From assembly GCF_022539505.1 (NCBI RefSeq), contig NC_061510.1:229659322-229723321 (forward strand): a stretch of DNA of 64,000 bases, given 5' to 3'. Made by a program: the position numbers and the translations under genes. Of the stretch, positions 33,183 to 45,261 are shown in pieces. Within the stretch, counting starts at the first letter, position 1, and every line of letters starts with the position of its first letter. The notes below the pieces were generated by a model. That model was given only the letters and a program-made list of their open reading frames with translations. It was not told the origin of the DNA and searched no databases. The stretch comes from Lolium rigidum. Lineage: Eukaryota; Streptophyta; Magnoliopsida; Poales; Poaceae.

Positions 33183-35689
33183 GTTAGACCTCGTCGTCCT
33201 CCTGTCGAGGATGGAGACGATCGTGCACCGTCCGATCGCCTTTTAATCCAACGGCCGCCTGTGTGTACCGTTTCGGTGAGGTTTAAGTGATGCTGACAGG
33301 TGGAGCCCCCTGTTAGGTGGCCCGTTGCGCGCTGAAGCGTAGCTGGGCCGACCCATTTTCGTTTCCCGCCTTAGCCCAGTAATTTGAATTTTGTTTTTTT
33401 AGTTTAAATCAATTTTTGAATACTGGTGCCCACTTCAAAATTCAATACGACAAAATCTACTGAACCAAATTTGGTGATTCAAAATTCTATGGAGAGCCTG
33501 TGACTTTATCTAGCAAACCCCACTGGTCTCAACCCTTGATTCATTATAGAGAAATTGCAACAAAAATAATAAGGCAGCACCTTTTCAAAATTCAAACAAT
33601 TATTAAAAATCAACCATAATTAATTTTGAGGTGATTCCAATTCTCATAATTCACATCTCAAAAAATATAATTGTTTATGCAAAAATATGACATAGTTGTT
33701 TCATATGATCATGGGCTAGACTCAAATAATGGCTATGTAGTCATTTCTAGCTTATTTAAACTAGTTTAAAAATAGTAGTTAAATCCTATGAGGTATAGCC
33801 TCCCCTTTAAATCACTTTTCCAAGTAATTCAATGTGAGGTGATGACATTAGTCTTCATGACCCCATATGTTATTACTTGATAATATTAAATCCTTTTCCA
33901 AAAGTAGTATTTAAATTGTATGAGATGTAGTGTCTCATTTAAATCACTTTCCCAAATGAATGAATATGAAGTGGTGACTTTGGTCAACATGATCTCATTT
34001 GAGGAAATTAAATCTTATTAATGTTCAACGAGAAGAAATTACTTTCAAAGGAAATAAAAGAAAACCCTAGTATTAAGTTGGGTGATGATTGTGACGATGC
34101 TAGATCATCTTGTGTGATAAATAGAGTACTTAAGTTTTGTTTGGTGATTGTTACCTCGTATCCGTTTATAGACGCTAGTTCCGAAAGCTACGAGGAGGAG
34201 GAGGTCTTCTACGAAGAAGAAGAGGAACACTTTGATCACTACACCACTCAAGGCAAGCTATTACCAATACAAGCTCCCATAATACAAGCTATACCTTTGC
34301 AAGATACTCTTTCAATACTATTGTGTTTAAGGATTTGTCCAAGCCCAAGTTTTTATCTTGCCATCTTTTACTTTGTTTACCATGGCTTTTTCTTATAATT
34401 GATATTGATCTAGAGATAGAATACTACAAGAGCTTCATGCTTAGCCTAGAGAGCTGCAATGTAGTTAGCACCCCTCATGACTAGTTGCTAGTGCTAAAAC
34501 TAAAATTGACTACTCTGGATGGGAACTTGTGAATCAAATGACTTTGAAAACCTTGGAAGGATGAGTCATTCTATTGAAATTTTTGAAGGTGAATATGAAC
34601 TTTGGTGAACAAAGTGACTCTTTGAAAAAAACTGATGTTTGGGTTCGTATGCGATACCATTCAAATTTTTAAGTACCCACACAATACCTGAATCTGGGTA
34701 GGGCTTAACTGGAAACTTATGTATGTTAGTACGGGTTCCCTCTGAACAAACGCCATAGGGGTTATGCCGAGGCTGCCTCTGTTGAAAGTGAAATGACGTG
34801 AAACGAGGTGAATGTCCGACCCAAGCCCTTTGCAGTTCCCAGGATGGCGGTTTGCCATGGCTGGGAGGCCAAACTCATCGGGGGAGGTGCCTATACTAGG
34901 GTATGTAATTGAAAGGTTATGATTGGTAGTCCGCACACTGAGTGTGATAAATCAGGGCCAGTTACGCCTGACGGATTATTGCAAATATTGTGGCACACGT
35001 GTACGACCTCTGCAGAGTGTTAAAACTATTCGAATAGCCGCATCCGCGGTCATGGACAGTTGGAAAGGCCATACTGTTCCGTCATCAGAACTTTTCAAAA
35101 TGTGACTTGTGACTTGTGACTTGAACTTGAAATGTGACTTTGACTTGAATCAAAACAAAGTTGTGGGAATGACACTAATGTTCCCACTTGAGTATTTTAG
35201 GTCAATAATGAGTCTTTTCTATAAAGTGTTTGTGAAATAAAATTGGCTTTGTGCAAAGGAACCTAGAAGCTTAGAATACCTATTAGAGCTATCAGTACTT
35301 CTATTAGTATTAGTTTGCGAGTACTTTAAAAGTACTCATGGCTTTATCCCTGGCTATTCAAATGGCCAGACTATGAAGAGGAGTACCCGTACCAGGAGGA
35401 TGGACAGCAGGACGTCTATGATAACTAGGACTACCTCCCAACGTCAAGCGTTGCCTGTGGAACAGATGGACCGCTACTACGTTTCTTCCGCTGTGTGTTT
35501 TGTAATTGATCCTTAGATCAACTGTTGTTGTAAGACTTGGATCATGAGATTCTTTATTGTGAGACTATTATGGTTTGTAATGAATGATGTTCTGTGATAT
35601 CAATCTATTATGTCTCGCAAAAACAATATTCCTTTGATTGCGATGTATGACATAATAGGCACCTGGAATTAAAAATCCGGGTGTTGACA
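33183..35689 (+). repeat. Element D 5' LTR, right fragment
   Basis: Resumes D after the E insertion (first five bases are the TSD copy) and matches 39677-42180. Ends gtgttgaca. With the left fragment and about 1.25 kb lost in the gap it reaches the length of the 3' LTR (4.2 kb). Confidence 0.92.
34021..34398 (+). other. Acidic 125-codon frame in D 5' LTR
   Basis: A 125-codon frame with the acidic run EEEEVFYEEEEEH, intact in both LTR copies (also 40512-40889) with a few substitutions. Both copies derive from one template at insertion, so conservation between them is weak evidence for coding. No known domain. Confidence 0.25.
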
Positions 35690-35691
35690 AG

Positions 35692-35705
35692 TTAGTATCA
35701 AAGCC
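35692..35705 (+). other. Degenerate primer-binding site of D
   Basis: ttagtatcaaagcc follows the 5' LTR end. It resembles the tRNA-Met complement TGGTATCAGAGC with G-to-A changes. Confidence 0.55.
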
Positions 35706-35919
35706 ATTGTTTGACCTTAGGAGGCCCTAGTTAGAATGGACGTCTGAAAAACTTAGTTTCAAAACAAATGAAGTGAATATTTATGAAAACTTATTCTCAC
35801 TCTTATCCTTGAGATCTTTTCAAAAAGATAAATTCATGCCCTACTTTTCTTTGTAATTCTACATAAAATTTTGACACACTTGTTCACTTCTTTAACTTAC
35901 TCATCCTAATTGCTCACAG

Positions 35920-36392
35920 ATGGAGTACCACTATGAGTCCTATGAGCTTGGCCACGGAGGAGACCTAATGTTCAAGAAGGATTTGGAGAAACTAGTTGAA
36001 TATCTAGGACGCCCGTATCCCGAGTTTTTGGAGTGCCACTCAATAATCAGTCGGGAAGACAACCTCAGTGGGAAGTTACTGCAGATCTGAGAGCAAAGAT
36101 GGGAGCCCCAATTTGGGAAACCATATGGTTTTCTGTAAGGGGAAACAGTTGGAAGGAAGGGATAGCCAAATCCATACAAGAAGCACTTGCCCGCCTGTGT
36201 GGACAGAATATGAACAAGATCAAGAACACTCGCTTCTTTTACTACCCAAGACATGACCCCGTGGGAAGGCCAATAACCATGCCACCGCACCCGGAGATGA
36301 ACCACTATGTTGCATACCTGGACTTCATGTTGTACAAGACCCGCAAGGAGTTGGACAACGCTCGCGCCTTTCGCCAAGCACATTACCCATGA
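35920..36392 (+). pseudogene. Leader reading frame of element D (frameshifted)
   Basis: A frame starting MEYHYESY at 35920 runs 56 codons to TGA at 36088. An overlapping frame from about 36033 continues to 36392 (WKEGIAKSIQEALARL, RFFYYPRHDP). The composition suggests one original protein of about 155 residues broken by a frameshift near 36030-36060. It precedes gag. I do not recognise a domain; comparable leader proteins occur in some grass Gypsy elements. Confidence 0.5.
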
Positions 36393-36667
36393 AGATGAAG
36401 AACCCACCATTCCGAATGAAGAGTAGCATCACTAGAACACCTGCGTAGGTGTGAGTTTGTATCAGTCCCCTATGTATCGTAGAACGAGGAAATGGTTCTT
36501 AAAACCATTGGTGTGTTAGTTTGTAATGTGTGTTGTTTGGAATGAATGAAAAAGTGTTGTTGGTTTTTACCACCTCAGCACTACTCAAGTTTTGAAACTT
36601 TTTAAACTTTAAACCAAACAAACCATAGAAAATTCCCTCTTATCTTATGATCTACCTCAATGTTCAG

Positions 36668-37525
36668 ATGGCCCCTCCAACCCGCAGCACCAACCAAGAT
36701 GCAATGCTGCAGATGCTACAAATGATGATGGCAGATAGAGAAGTTGAAAGAGCTGAGTGACAAGCAAACCTTGTTGTACTGCAGCAGATGGCCTAGAACA
36801 ACCAAGGACATGGACATAATGATCATCCTGGATCTAAGTTGAAGAATTTCTAGAATACTAACCCTCCCATGTTTAGCAAGACTGAAGAGCCCCTAGATGC
36901 AGATGACTGGCTCCAATCAATGGAGAACAACCTGGAAGTCGCAGGAGTTGAAGCTGCTGAGAAGGTGCTGCTTGCCACCCACTATCTGTCAGGACCTGCC
37001 AGAGTCTGGTGGAACAGTGCCCGTGCAATGAATGCCGGACAGATGATGACTTGGGAAGACTTCAAGTTCAAGTTCAGCCGATACCATGTGCCACCGGGTC
37101 TGATTAAGAAGATGAGGGATGAGTTCAGGGAACTCAAGCAAGGAAGGATAACCGTGGTGGAATACCGTGACAGGTTCCTCACTCTGTCTAGGTACACCCC
37201 GGATGAGGCCAACACCAACGAAAAGAAGAAGGAACGATTTCTGAATGGACTGCATGATGATATGCAGACAATGCTTGTGAATATTCCGTTCGCTGACCTG
37301 GAAGCCATAGTGGACTCTGCCATCCAGATGGAAGGAAAGCTCCACCAAGCCAATGAGAACTGCAAGCGCAGAATGATGCACCAGAATGGACCCAACAATG
37401 CACAGAAGTACCGCACCAATTCACCTGGAGGATTTTCCTCAAGACACAACAAGCCACCTGTTTCAACGTTCCATTCAAACTTCACCAACCACAATGGAGG
37501 ACACCCGAAGCCCGGAGGCACCACC

Positions 37526-37557
<32 letters not shown>

Positions 37558-37739
37558 AAACAACCACCACCACCACAACAGCAACAACAACAACCAGAAT
37601 TGTAACAACAACAACCCCAACACTGCCCCAAGGTCTGGAAGCTGTACCCATTGCCCCAAAGGACAAGTCAACCGTGACTTGTTATGAATGTGGAGTTACT
37701 GGTCATTACTCCAATGAGTGCCCCAAGAAACTGCCGTAG
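36668..37739 (+). pseudogene. Element D gag (three nonsense codons and a frameshift)
   Basis: The ATG at 36668 opens a frame broken by TGA at 36758, TAG at 36794 and TAG at 36851, then open to 37687. It holds a typical retrotransposon gag domain (WLQSMENNLEV, GPARVWWNS, FKFKFSRYHVPP, GRITVVEYRDRF, RFLNGLHDD). A Thr/Asn/His run encoded by ACC/AAC repeats follows. The zinc knuckle CYECGVTGHYSNEC (C-x2-C-x4-H-x4-C, about 37679-37720) is in another frame, so slippage in the repeat probably shifted the frame. A further TAG stands at 37737. Gag would coat element RNA. Beyond it, gag tail codons run straight into pol tail codons; pol is gone. Confidence 0.9.
37518..37622 (+). repeat. ACC/AAC/CAC trinucleotide tract in D gag
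   Basis: A run of ACC then AAC/CAC triplets, coding Thr, Asn and His in the gag frame. It lies between the gag domain and the out-of-frame zinc knuckle and is a likely slippage site. Confidence 0.85.
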
Positions 37740-37951
37740 ACAGCCCCCAATACCACTTCACCTGCCCAGCAACATCACCGTGTCTCAACTGGAAGGAACC
37801 CAAATAACCGCAACGGCCGTCTCTACCGCATGAGTGCAACAGAAGCCCAGGAAGCACCCAATGCCATGCAGGGTATGTTTTGCTGTTACCCATTTGCCCA
37901 ATCTCTCTTAGGATCCTAACTTTTCTTAAATCTCGGGACGAGATTTTGTTT
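37740..37951 (+). pseudogene. Gag tail fused to last pol codons of D
   Basis: About 170 bases of gag tail (GRLYRMSATEAQEA) lead into ctcgggacgagattttg, which matches the end of chromovirus-type pol just before the PPT (RDEILF). The 4 kb or so of protease-RT-RNase H-integrase expected here is missing. Confidence 0.65.
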
Positions 37952-37963
37952 AAGGGGGGAAGG
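37952..37963 (+). promoter_or_regulatory. Polypurine tract of D
   Basis: aaggggggaagg directly before the 3' LTR at 37966. Confidence 0.85.
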
Positions 37964-37965
37964 TT

Positions 37966-40900
37966 TGTAACACCCCAAAATTTCAAAACAAAGGAAAATG
38001 CAATTCCCTTTTTCCAAAATTATGAGCCAACAAAAACTTGGATTATTTCAAAGTATGGTGCATAGTGTTAATGCATGTAGGTTGTGCTTTTGCCATGATT
38101 GTTGTGTGAAGTGTTTGGAAAGGCTCCTAAACTCTAAACCTTGCTCTTTGGAGTCAAAAAGAAACAAAGCAAAAGAAAAATAAAATAAAAGAAAACGCAT
38201 ATGTGAGCTTATGGCCACTTTTCCAAATCTTGGCCTATGCCATTGTTACTTTAGCTAAATGGTTTGAAAACATTACTAAACCCAAAACAATACCTTTTGT
38301 GTCAAAGAAATGCAAAACAAATCAAAATAAAAATCAAAACCAAGTCACATATGATAATGGTCATATGTGACAATTTTAACATGATTCCCACTTGGAGCCC
38401 TTGTGGTTATTATTTTCTAAACTACACTTTCTAATCTCTTTGCACCTCATCCAAGATCACATCAAGGTGATCACTTTGGAGCTTGCCAACCTTGCAGAAG
38501 TATTTTCAAATTCTTATAAATTGCATCCAAAGTGGCAACTTTGAATCAGACTTAAGATCAACTCAATTTTGATTTTCACCAAACCTACCCCATTTTGCAA
38601 ACCAATGCCACCAAGGTGTGCCAAACATTATTAGAGTAACACCCATCAAATATTTTGCCAAAATTAAAATTTGTATCTCTTTCGGCCATTTCATCAAACA
38701 CCTTGTGTGCAAAATTTTGGAATGTGCATACTCTCTAATATCTAGTGGGTTTTGGCCTAAACCATCACACCAAATGTCAACCACAATGCCCCTTGGACCC
38801 TTTGAACAAAGCCAAGCCTCATCACCAATGATCATGCATGATTTTGACCAAACCACCTCCATGCCGTGAGCATGCCACTCCTCCATGCCATCATCCTCTC
38901 CTCTCCCATCTAACCTACCTCACCTTGTCCTTGAGCCTCCCCTTACTCTCCTGCACCTGCTGATGCAAGCCATCGACCAAGGAGAGCGCAGCAAAGCCCT
39001 GGCAAGGACGTGCCCAGTGACGCTCAGACATGCCAGAGCGCGCCAGGACACGCCACGGGCATGCCAAAGCACGTCGACGCCCCGTTGACTCCGCGCTCAC
39101 CTCGCCTTCAGCGCTCGCCAGTAGCATCGCCACGACACCAGCTAGCCGCCAGACACCTCCTCTATCGCTCCCCTGCCCTACCGCCATCACCATCATGAAC
39201 GACCTCCGCCACGGTACTGCAAGGACGATGACCTAGCCTGTGCCATTCCGTCCACCATTCTCTGCACCACGAGTACCGTGATGATCGCCGTGACGTGTAG
39301 AGCACCGTCGCGTCCTCGCCCATACCTCTCACCGCCCGTAGCACCACCTCACCGTCCGCACCCGTGGCCTCAAGCAGCAGCTCGATGAACCTATAAATAG
39401 AGGACTCCCCCGCTCGATCTCTACACACCATCTCACTTCCCTCTCTTCACTAAGCACCGTAGCACACTCGCCCTTCCCAATTTCTTCCCGGTTCACCGGA
39501 ATTTCACCGGAGTCTGCCGCGGCAGTAGCCAGACGGAGGCGACGACTCCGACCACCCCAGCACCTCCCTCGACCCTCGTTGAGCTCGCCGTCATCTTCCA
39601 CGCCGATCGCCCGCCTTGCCGAGCCTCGCTGGAGCCCCAGGTACCCCTAGTGACCCTCCTCACTGCCGGTAGGGTTAGACCTCTCCGTCCTCCTGTCGTG
39701 GATGGAGACGATCGTGCGCCGTCCGATCTCCTTTTAATCCAACGGCCGTCTGTGTGTACCATTTCGGTGAGGGTTAAGTGATGCTAATAGGTGGAGCCCC
39801 CTGTCAGGCGGCCCGTTGCGCGCTGAAGCGTAGCTGGGCCGGCCCATTTTCGTTTCCCGCCTTAGCCCAGTAATTTGAATTCTGTTTTTTTAGTTTAAAT
39901 CAATTTTTGAATACTGGTGCCCACTTCAAAATTCAATAGAACAAAATCTACTGAACCAAATTTGGTGATTCAAAATTCTATGGAGTGCATGTGACTTTAT
40001 CTAGCAAACCCCACTAGTCTGAACCCTTGATTCATTACAGAGAAATTGCAACAAAAATAACAAGGCAGTACCTTTTCAAAATTCAAACAATTATTAAAAA
40101 TCAACCATAATGAATTTTGAGGCGATTCCAATTCTCATAATTCACATTTCAAAAACTCTAATTGTTTATGCAAAAATATGACATAGTTGTTTCATATGAT
40201 CACGGGATAGACTCAAATAATGGCTATGTAGTCATTTCTAGCTCATTTAAACTAGTTTAAAAATAGTAGTTAAATCTTATGAGGTATAGCCTCCCCTTTA
40301 AATCCCTTTTCCAAGTAATTCAATGTGAGGTGATGACATTAGTCTTCATGACCCCATATGTTATTACTTGAGAATATTAAATCCTTTTCCAAAAGTAGTA
40401 TTTAAATTGTATGAGATGTAGTGTCTCATTTAAATCACTTTCCCAAATGAATGAATATGAAGTGGTGACTTTGGTCAACATGATATCATTTGAGGAAATT
40501 AAATCTTAGTAATGTTCAATGAGAAGAAATTACTTTCAAAGGAAATAAAAGAAAACCCTAGTATTAAGTTGGGTGATGATTGTGATGATGCTAGATCATC
40601 TTGCGTGATAAATAGAGTACTTAAGTTTTGTTTGGTGATTGTTACCTTGTATCCGTTTATAGACGCTAGTACCGAAGGCTACGAGGAGGAGGAGGTCTTC
40701 TACGAAGAAGAAGAGGAACACTTTGATAACTACACCACTCAAGGCAAGCTATTACCAATACAAGCTCCCATAATACAAGCTATACCTTTGCAAGATACTC
40801 TTGCAATACTATTGTGTTTAAGGATTTGTCCAAGCCCAAGTTTTTATCTTGCCATCTTTTACTTTGTTTACCAAGGCTTTTTCTTATAATTGATATTGAT

Positions 40901-42180
40901 CTAGAGATAGAATACTACAAGAGCTTCATGCTTAGCCTAGAGAGCTGCAATGTAGTTAGCACCCCTCATGACTAGTTGCTAGTGCTAAAACTAAAATTGA
41001 CTACTCTAGATGGGAACTTGTGAATCAAATGACTTTGAAAACCTTGGAAGGATGAGTCATTCTGTTGAAAGTTTTGAAGGTGAATATGAACTTTGGTGAA
41101 CAAAGTGACTCTTTGACAAAAACTGATGGTTGGGTTCGTATGCGATACCATTCCAATTTTTAAGTACCCCCACAATACCTGAGTCTGGGTAGGGCTTAAC
41201 TGGAAACTTATGTATGTTAGTACGGGTTCCCTATGAACAAACGTCATAGGGGTTATGCCGAGGCTGCCTCCGTTGAAAGTGAAATGACGTGAAACAAGGT
41301 GAATGTCCGACCCAAGCCCTTTGCAGTTCCCAGGATGGCGGTTTGCCATGGTTGGGAGGCCAAACTCATTGGGGGAGGTGCCTGTACTAGGGTATGTAAT
41401 TGAAAGGTTATGATTGGTAGTCCGTACACTGAGTGTGATAAATCAGGGCCAGTTACCCCTGACGGATTATTGCAAATATTGTGGCACAAGTGTAAGACCT
41501 CTGCAGAGTGTTAAAACTATTCGAATAGCCACGTCCGCGGTCATGGATAGTTGGAAAGGCCATACTGTTCCGTCATCAGAACTTTTTAAAATGTGACTTG
41601 AGACTTGTGACTTGAACTTGAAATGTGACTTTGACTTGAATCACAATAGAGTTGTGGGAATGACACTAATGTTCCCACTTGAGTATTTTAGGTCAATTAT
41701 TAGTCTTTGCTATAAAGTGTTTATGAAATAAAATTGACTTTGTGCAAAGGAATCTAGAAGCTTAGAATACCTATTAGAGCTATTAGTACTTCTATTAGTA
41801 TTAGTTTGCGAGTACTTTAAAAGTACTCATGGATTTATCCATGGCTATTCAAATGGCCAGACTATGAAGAGGAGCACCCGTACCAGGAGGATGGACAACA
41901 GGACGTCTATGATAACTAGGACTACCTCCCAACATCAAGCGTTGCCTGTGGAACAGATGGACCGCGACTACGTTTCTTCCGCTGTGTGTTTTGTAATTGA
42001 TCCTTAGATCAACTGTTGTTGTAAGACTTGGATCATGAGATCCTTTATTGTAACACTATTATGGTTTGTAATGAATGATGTTCTGTGATATCAATCTATT
42101 ATGTCTCACAAAAACAATATTCTTGGGATTGCGATGTATGACATAATAGGCATCTGGAATTAAAAATCAGGGTGTTGACA
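37966..42180 (+). repeat. Element D 3' LTR (4215 bp)
   Basis: Begins tgtaacacccc and ends gtgttgaca. The portion from 39217 on matches the two fragments of the 5' LTR. TATAAATA at 39392-39399. The flank after 42180 begins atcgt. Confidence 0.92.
39392..39399 (+). promoter_or_regulatory. TATA box in D 3' LTR
   Basis: TATAAATA, matching 5139-5146 in the 5' LTR, about 1.4 kb into the LTR. A candidate splice donor (ccccag|gtaccc) lies about 240 bases downstream. Confidence 0.6.
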
Positions 42181-42463
42181 ATCGTCTTCAGTAGTGTGGC
42201 CTAGCTTGGATAGATATCATCATCTAGGTAATAAGACTTATCATATGCATTGCCATTGATTTCATAGTGAACCACTGGAGCATTTCCTTCAACAAGCATG
42301 GAGAATGCCAGAGATTGATGAACCATCTTGATGTTATTATGGGAACCGATTATGCCAAAAAAAGGAGTGCCAAATCCATAGGTATTGTCATGCAACTGCC
42401 TCAAGAACTGCCTGCCCGCTATACCACACCTACCATGAAAATGGGCAAGTCTTTCACTCCCAG
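42181..42463 (-). pseudogene. PIF/Harbinger-type transposase fragment
   Basis: On the minus strand the translation has GTPFFGIIGSHNNIKM, close to the conserved FFGMxGSHNDINVL block of plant PIF/Harbinger transposases. NAPVVHYEINGNAY and YYLDDDIYPS follow; the usual form of the latter is YYLADGIYP. Only this part of the catalytic region survives. It is cut by D on the left and by a Tat-like LTR on the right, and it was the DNA into which those inserted. Family assignment rests on the order of these three blocks. Confidence 0.7.
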
Positions 42464-42792
42464 TGTCGTTGCGTATTCGACGGTACTCCGATGAGTGGTA
42501 CCTCCCGGAAGGGAGATAGAGGGAGCCATGGGGCGAGGAGTCGCTGGGGCGGGAATGCACGAGTTACCCAGCTTCAGAAACCTCACGACGGTGGCGAGGC
42601 CTTACTATTGCTTGTCTAGAATTATCAAGCAATAAGTGCGAGATTACCATGAGTTGTGTTATGCATCAAGGGCTCCTAGGATTAGGCTTATAAAGGTGCC
42701 TGGATCTAGGGTTACAATGATAGAGATCCAACCGGTTACGACTAGGTCTAAAGCATGCTAAGCTATCTTGCCTTGCATGTCAAGGATCCGGC
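42464..42792 (-). repeat. Tat-like LTR G, first part
   Basis: Starts tgtcgttgcg and follows the E LTR for 330 bases with many substitutions, so it is a related, older family. Interrupted at ccggc (42788-42792) by F. No primer site flanks its tgtcg end, so it is a 3' LTR or solo LTR. Confidence 0.75.
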
Positions 42793-45261
42793 TGCGGTGA
42801 CCCATCATACCAATGCATGTTGTAGTATACAAGTCGTTGATATGATACTTATGAAGGGGCTTCTTCACAAATAGCACATCCCTCAGAGTGGTACAAATAT
42901 CACACATTATTATTACAAGCCATATGTTCACAAACTCTTCGGTATTCTCATAGGTTTATTGAGGACACCACTTGGAATCCAACTCAACTCAAAGTAACTT
43001 TACAACTAGTGAAACTACTAATGTAAACAACTTAAGATCTCAGCATCTTATTTAGGTAGGTCACTAGGCTGCTCGGCTCACTACAACTACTAGATAGCAC
43101 TACTCCTCCACTTCCACTTCTTTGGTGCCGTAGACTATCCCCTAGTCCACTCCTTCAACACCTCCAGACAAGTCTAGCTCCTCGTAGACCACCTCGTATT
43201 CGCCTTCAGGTGCTCCGGTGCAGGCCTCCTCTTCGGTCTCACAGTCTAGCAATGGTTTAGAAGGAAAGGTGAGTACAGGGGTACTCAACAAGTTCCAAAG
43301 AAAAGGTGTTTGATGCACTAGCTACGATCGTTGATCAGGTAATCTCAGGTCAATGCATATTTCAAAAACATTCCTTCAAAAGGTTTATTTTATTCAAAAA
43401 ACTATGCCCGCGAGTATTCACAGGTTAACCAGAACTTCACGAAGTTTCTTTCCTGCCATGTTCGTAGTTACCTTCATGGAACAAGGAGTGACAAGCCACA
43501 ATTTGATACACTCTGCAGAGGTGTGTCACTTTTCCCATAAGAGAACTTATCTTTGTTGCCAACCGGGCGTATTTTCCCGTACGCACTTCCTTGGTGTGAG
43601 ACACAATATAAGAACCAAGCCAATCATTGTCCTTCTCCGCGACCCCGCATACCCAACTTTTTTCACACTCACATATCCCCGGCAGAGCGCCCTTCATCCA
43701 TCATAGACGGTAGAGCGCCCTTCATCCAGGTGGACGGGGAGATTAAGTCCATCCCAAACTACTGAGTGTTCACAAACAAACAACCAAGCTCTATCAAGTC
43801 CGTTGATATGCGGAAGGAAAAAAGGTACAACCGACTTCCCCATAGCCATTATAGATCTTATGGTTAACGCGATATGTACGATGCTAGAATCACTAGACAT
43901 CATTGGTTATTAGTCCTAGATGTATAGAACCCTTGCAATGGAACCTCCGCCATCATCTCATACCATGGTTTCATTTCCCGCCACATAGTCATATTCATAA
44001 TTGGAAAAGTAACATTTTATTCTCAATGCAGGAGTGACAAGTATATTTCTTTGCAATTAAAACAATATAAAGTAATCAAAGGCATGGGCAAGGGGTGAAA
44101 TTGCCTGGAGACTGTGAGATGATGCAGTTCGAGGGTTTGGATGGAACATAGACCTTGGGTTCTGAAAAGAAGCATCATTGTTCGGTAAGGACAATGTTAT
44201 AAACATTCAAATGATGCATGCTTGGTGGATTGCTTTTGGTTGAATCCCTTCCCCTGAGTGTTGGTTTCAAATTTTAGATCTTTTATAGATTAAAGTTTTA
44301 TTTTGCTATTAAACCCTTTACTAGTGATTTTTGATGGTTTATAATTCAACAAGGAAGTTTTATTTAATCAATTATAATTTATTTTAGAAAAAAATTCTTA
44401 AGTCATAGGATTAGTTTTAAAAGTATTTTAGTTAAAAATTATTCAAGGAAATAACTAAGGTTTCCTTGATTTATTTTTAAGAAAATACTTCTATTTAAGG
44501 ATTTAAACTTTAGATTAAAATTTTTGTCAAAATAATTTTTCAAGAATTATATTGGATATTTTTATTTAAGTTATATTTTGAACAAGGAATATCTTTGATG
44601 TATTATTCTTATTTTTCTTGGATTTTTAGAGGTCATTTAGGGCCTATTTGAATATTTAGGAGTTAAAGAATTAAAATGGATAAGGAAAAGACTAAAATGC
44701 CCTTGGGTTGGCCCACTGATCAGGGCTTGGTTGGGTTAGACCCAACCCTGACCGGTTCGTTTGGTCCGACCGGCCACTCCACCCCCGCACGCCTCGCGAA
44801 CCCTAACCCTTAATCCCCTCGCGCTCTGGCGATTCCTTTTCGCCGCCACCGTTACCACTTCACTCCGGCCGATTTCGGCCACCTAAGCCGTCGCCATGTG
44901 TCGCGTTCGACGCACCAGGTGACACCGTTGCTTCCTATCCGAGAGGATTCGACGATTCCTTCACCTCGGACGCTCGCGCAACCCTATCCCGAAGCTAGGG
45001 TTTTGGTGCGAGGTTGCGCCGTCGTCACCTCGTCGTCTCTGTGGGTTCTGTGACGTGGAAGATCACTTGGATGGTTTTGGGGTGCATCCTGGCGTAGGTG
45101 GCACCACCATGCCACCTGTGCCGCCACCCATGGTGCTTCAGGTGGCTGCTACGGTAGTTGGGTGTCGCCGGCGTAACGATGGTGCCTACCCTAGGCGTGC
45201 ATGTGCCGCGGCCGCGTGGGCACTACCCCACCATGTCGTGACCTCTACTCCCAGGCGTAAG

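Larger units (their letters stand above)
4965..42180 (+). mobile_element. Element D: chromovirus-like Gypsy LTR retrotransposon, pol deleted, outermost layer of the nest
   Basis: D has long LTRs starting with tgtaacacccc and ending gtgttgaca. Its 5' LTR is broken by the gap and by element E (5427-33182) and ends at 35689. The internal region is only about 2.3 kb (35690-37965) and the 3' LTR is 37966-42180. The internal region holds a broken leader reading frame and a broken gag; protease, RT, RNase H and integrase are absent. The last few pol codons still sit just before the polypurine tract, so pol was removed by internal deletion. The left TSD cannot be read because it lies in the gap. Lineage is inferred from gag, LTR termini and the pol tail. 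Confidence 0.8.

Noticed and set aside
34021..40889. Acidic 125-codon frame present in both D LTRs, as a gene
   Set aside because: LTR pairs are identical at birth, so shared openness says little. No domain or start context supports it; kept only as a low-confidence note.
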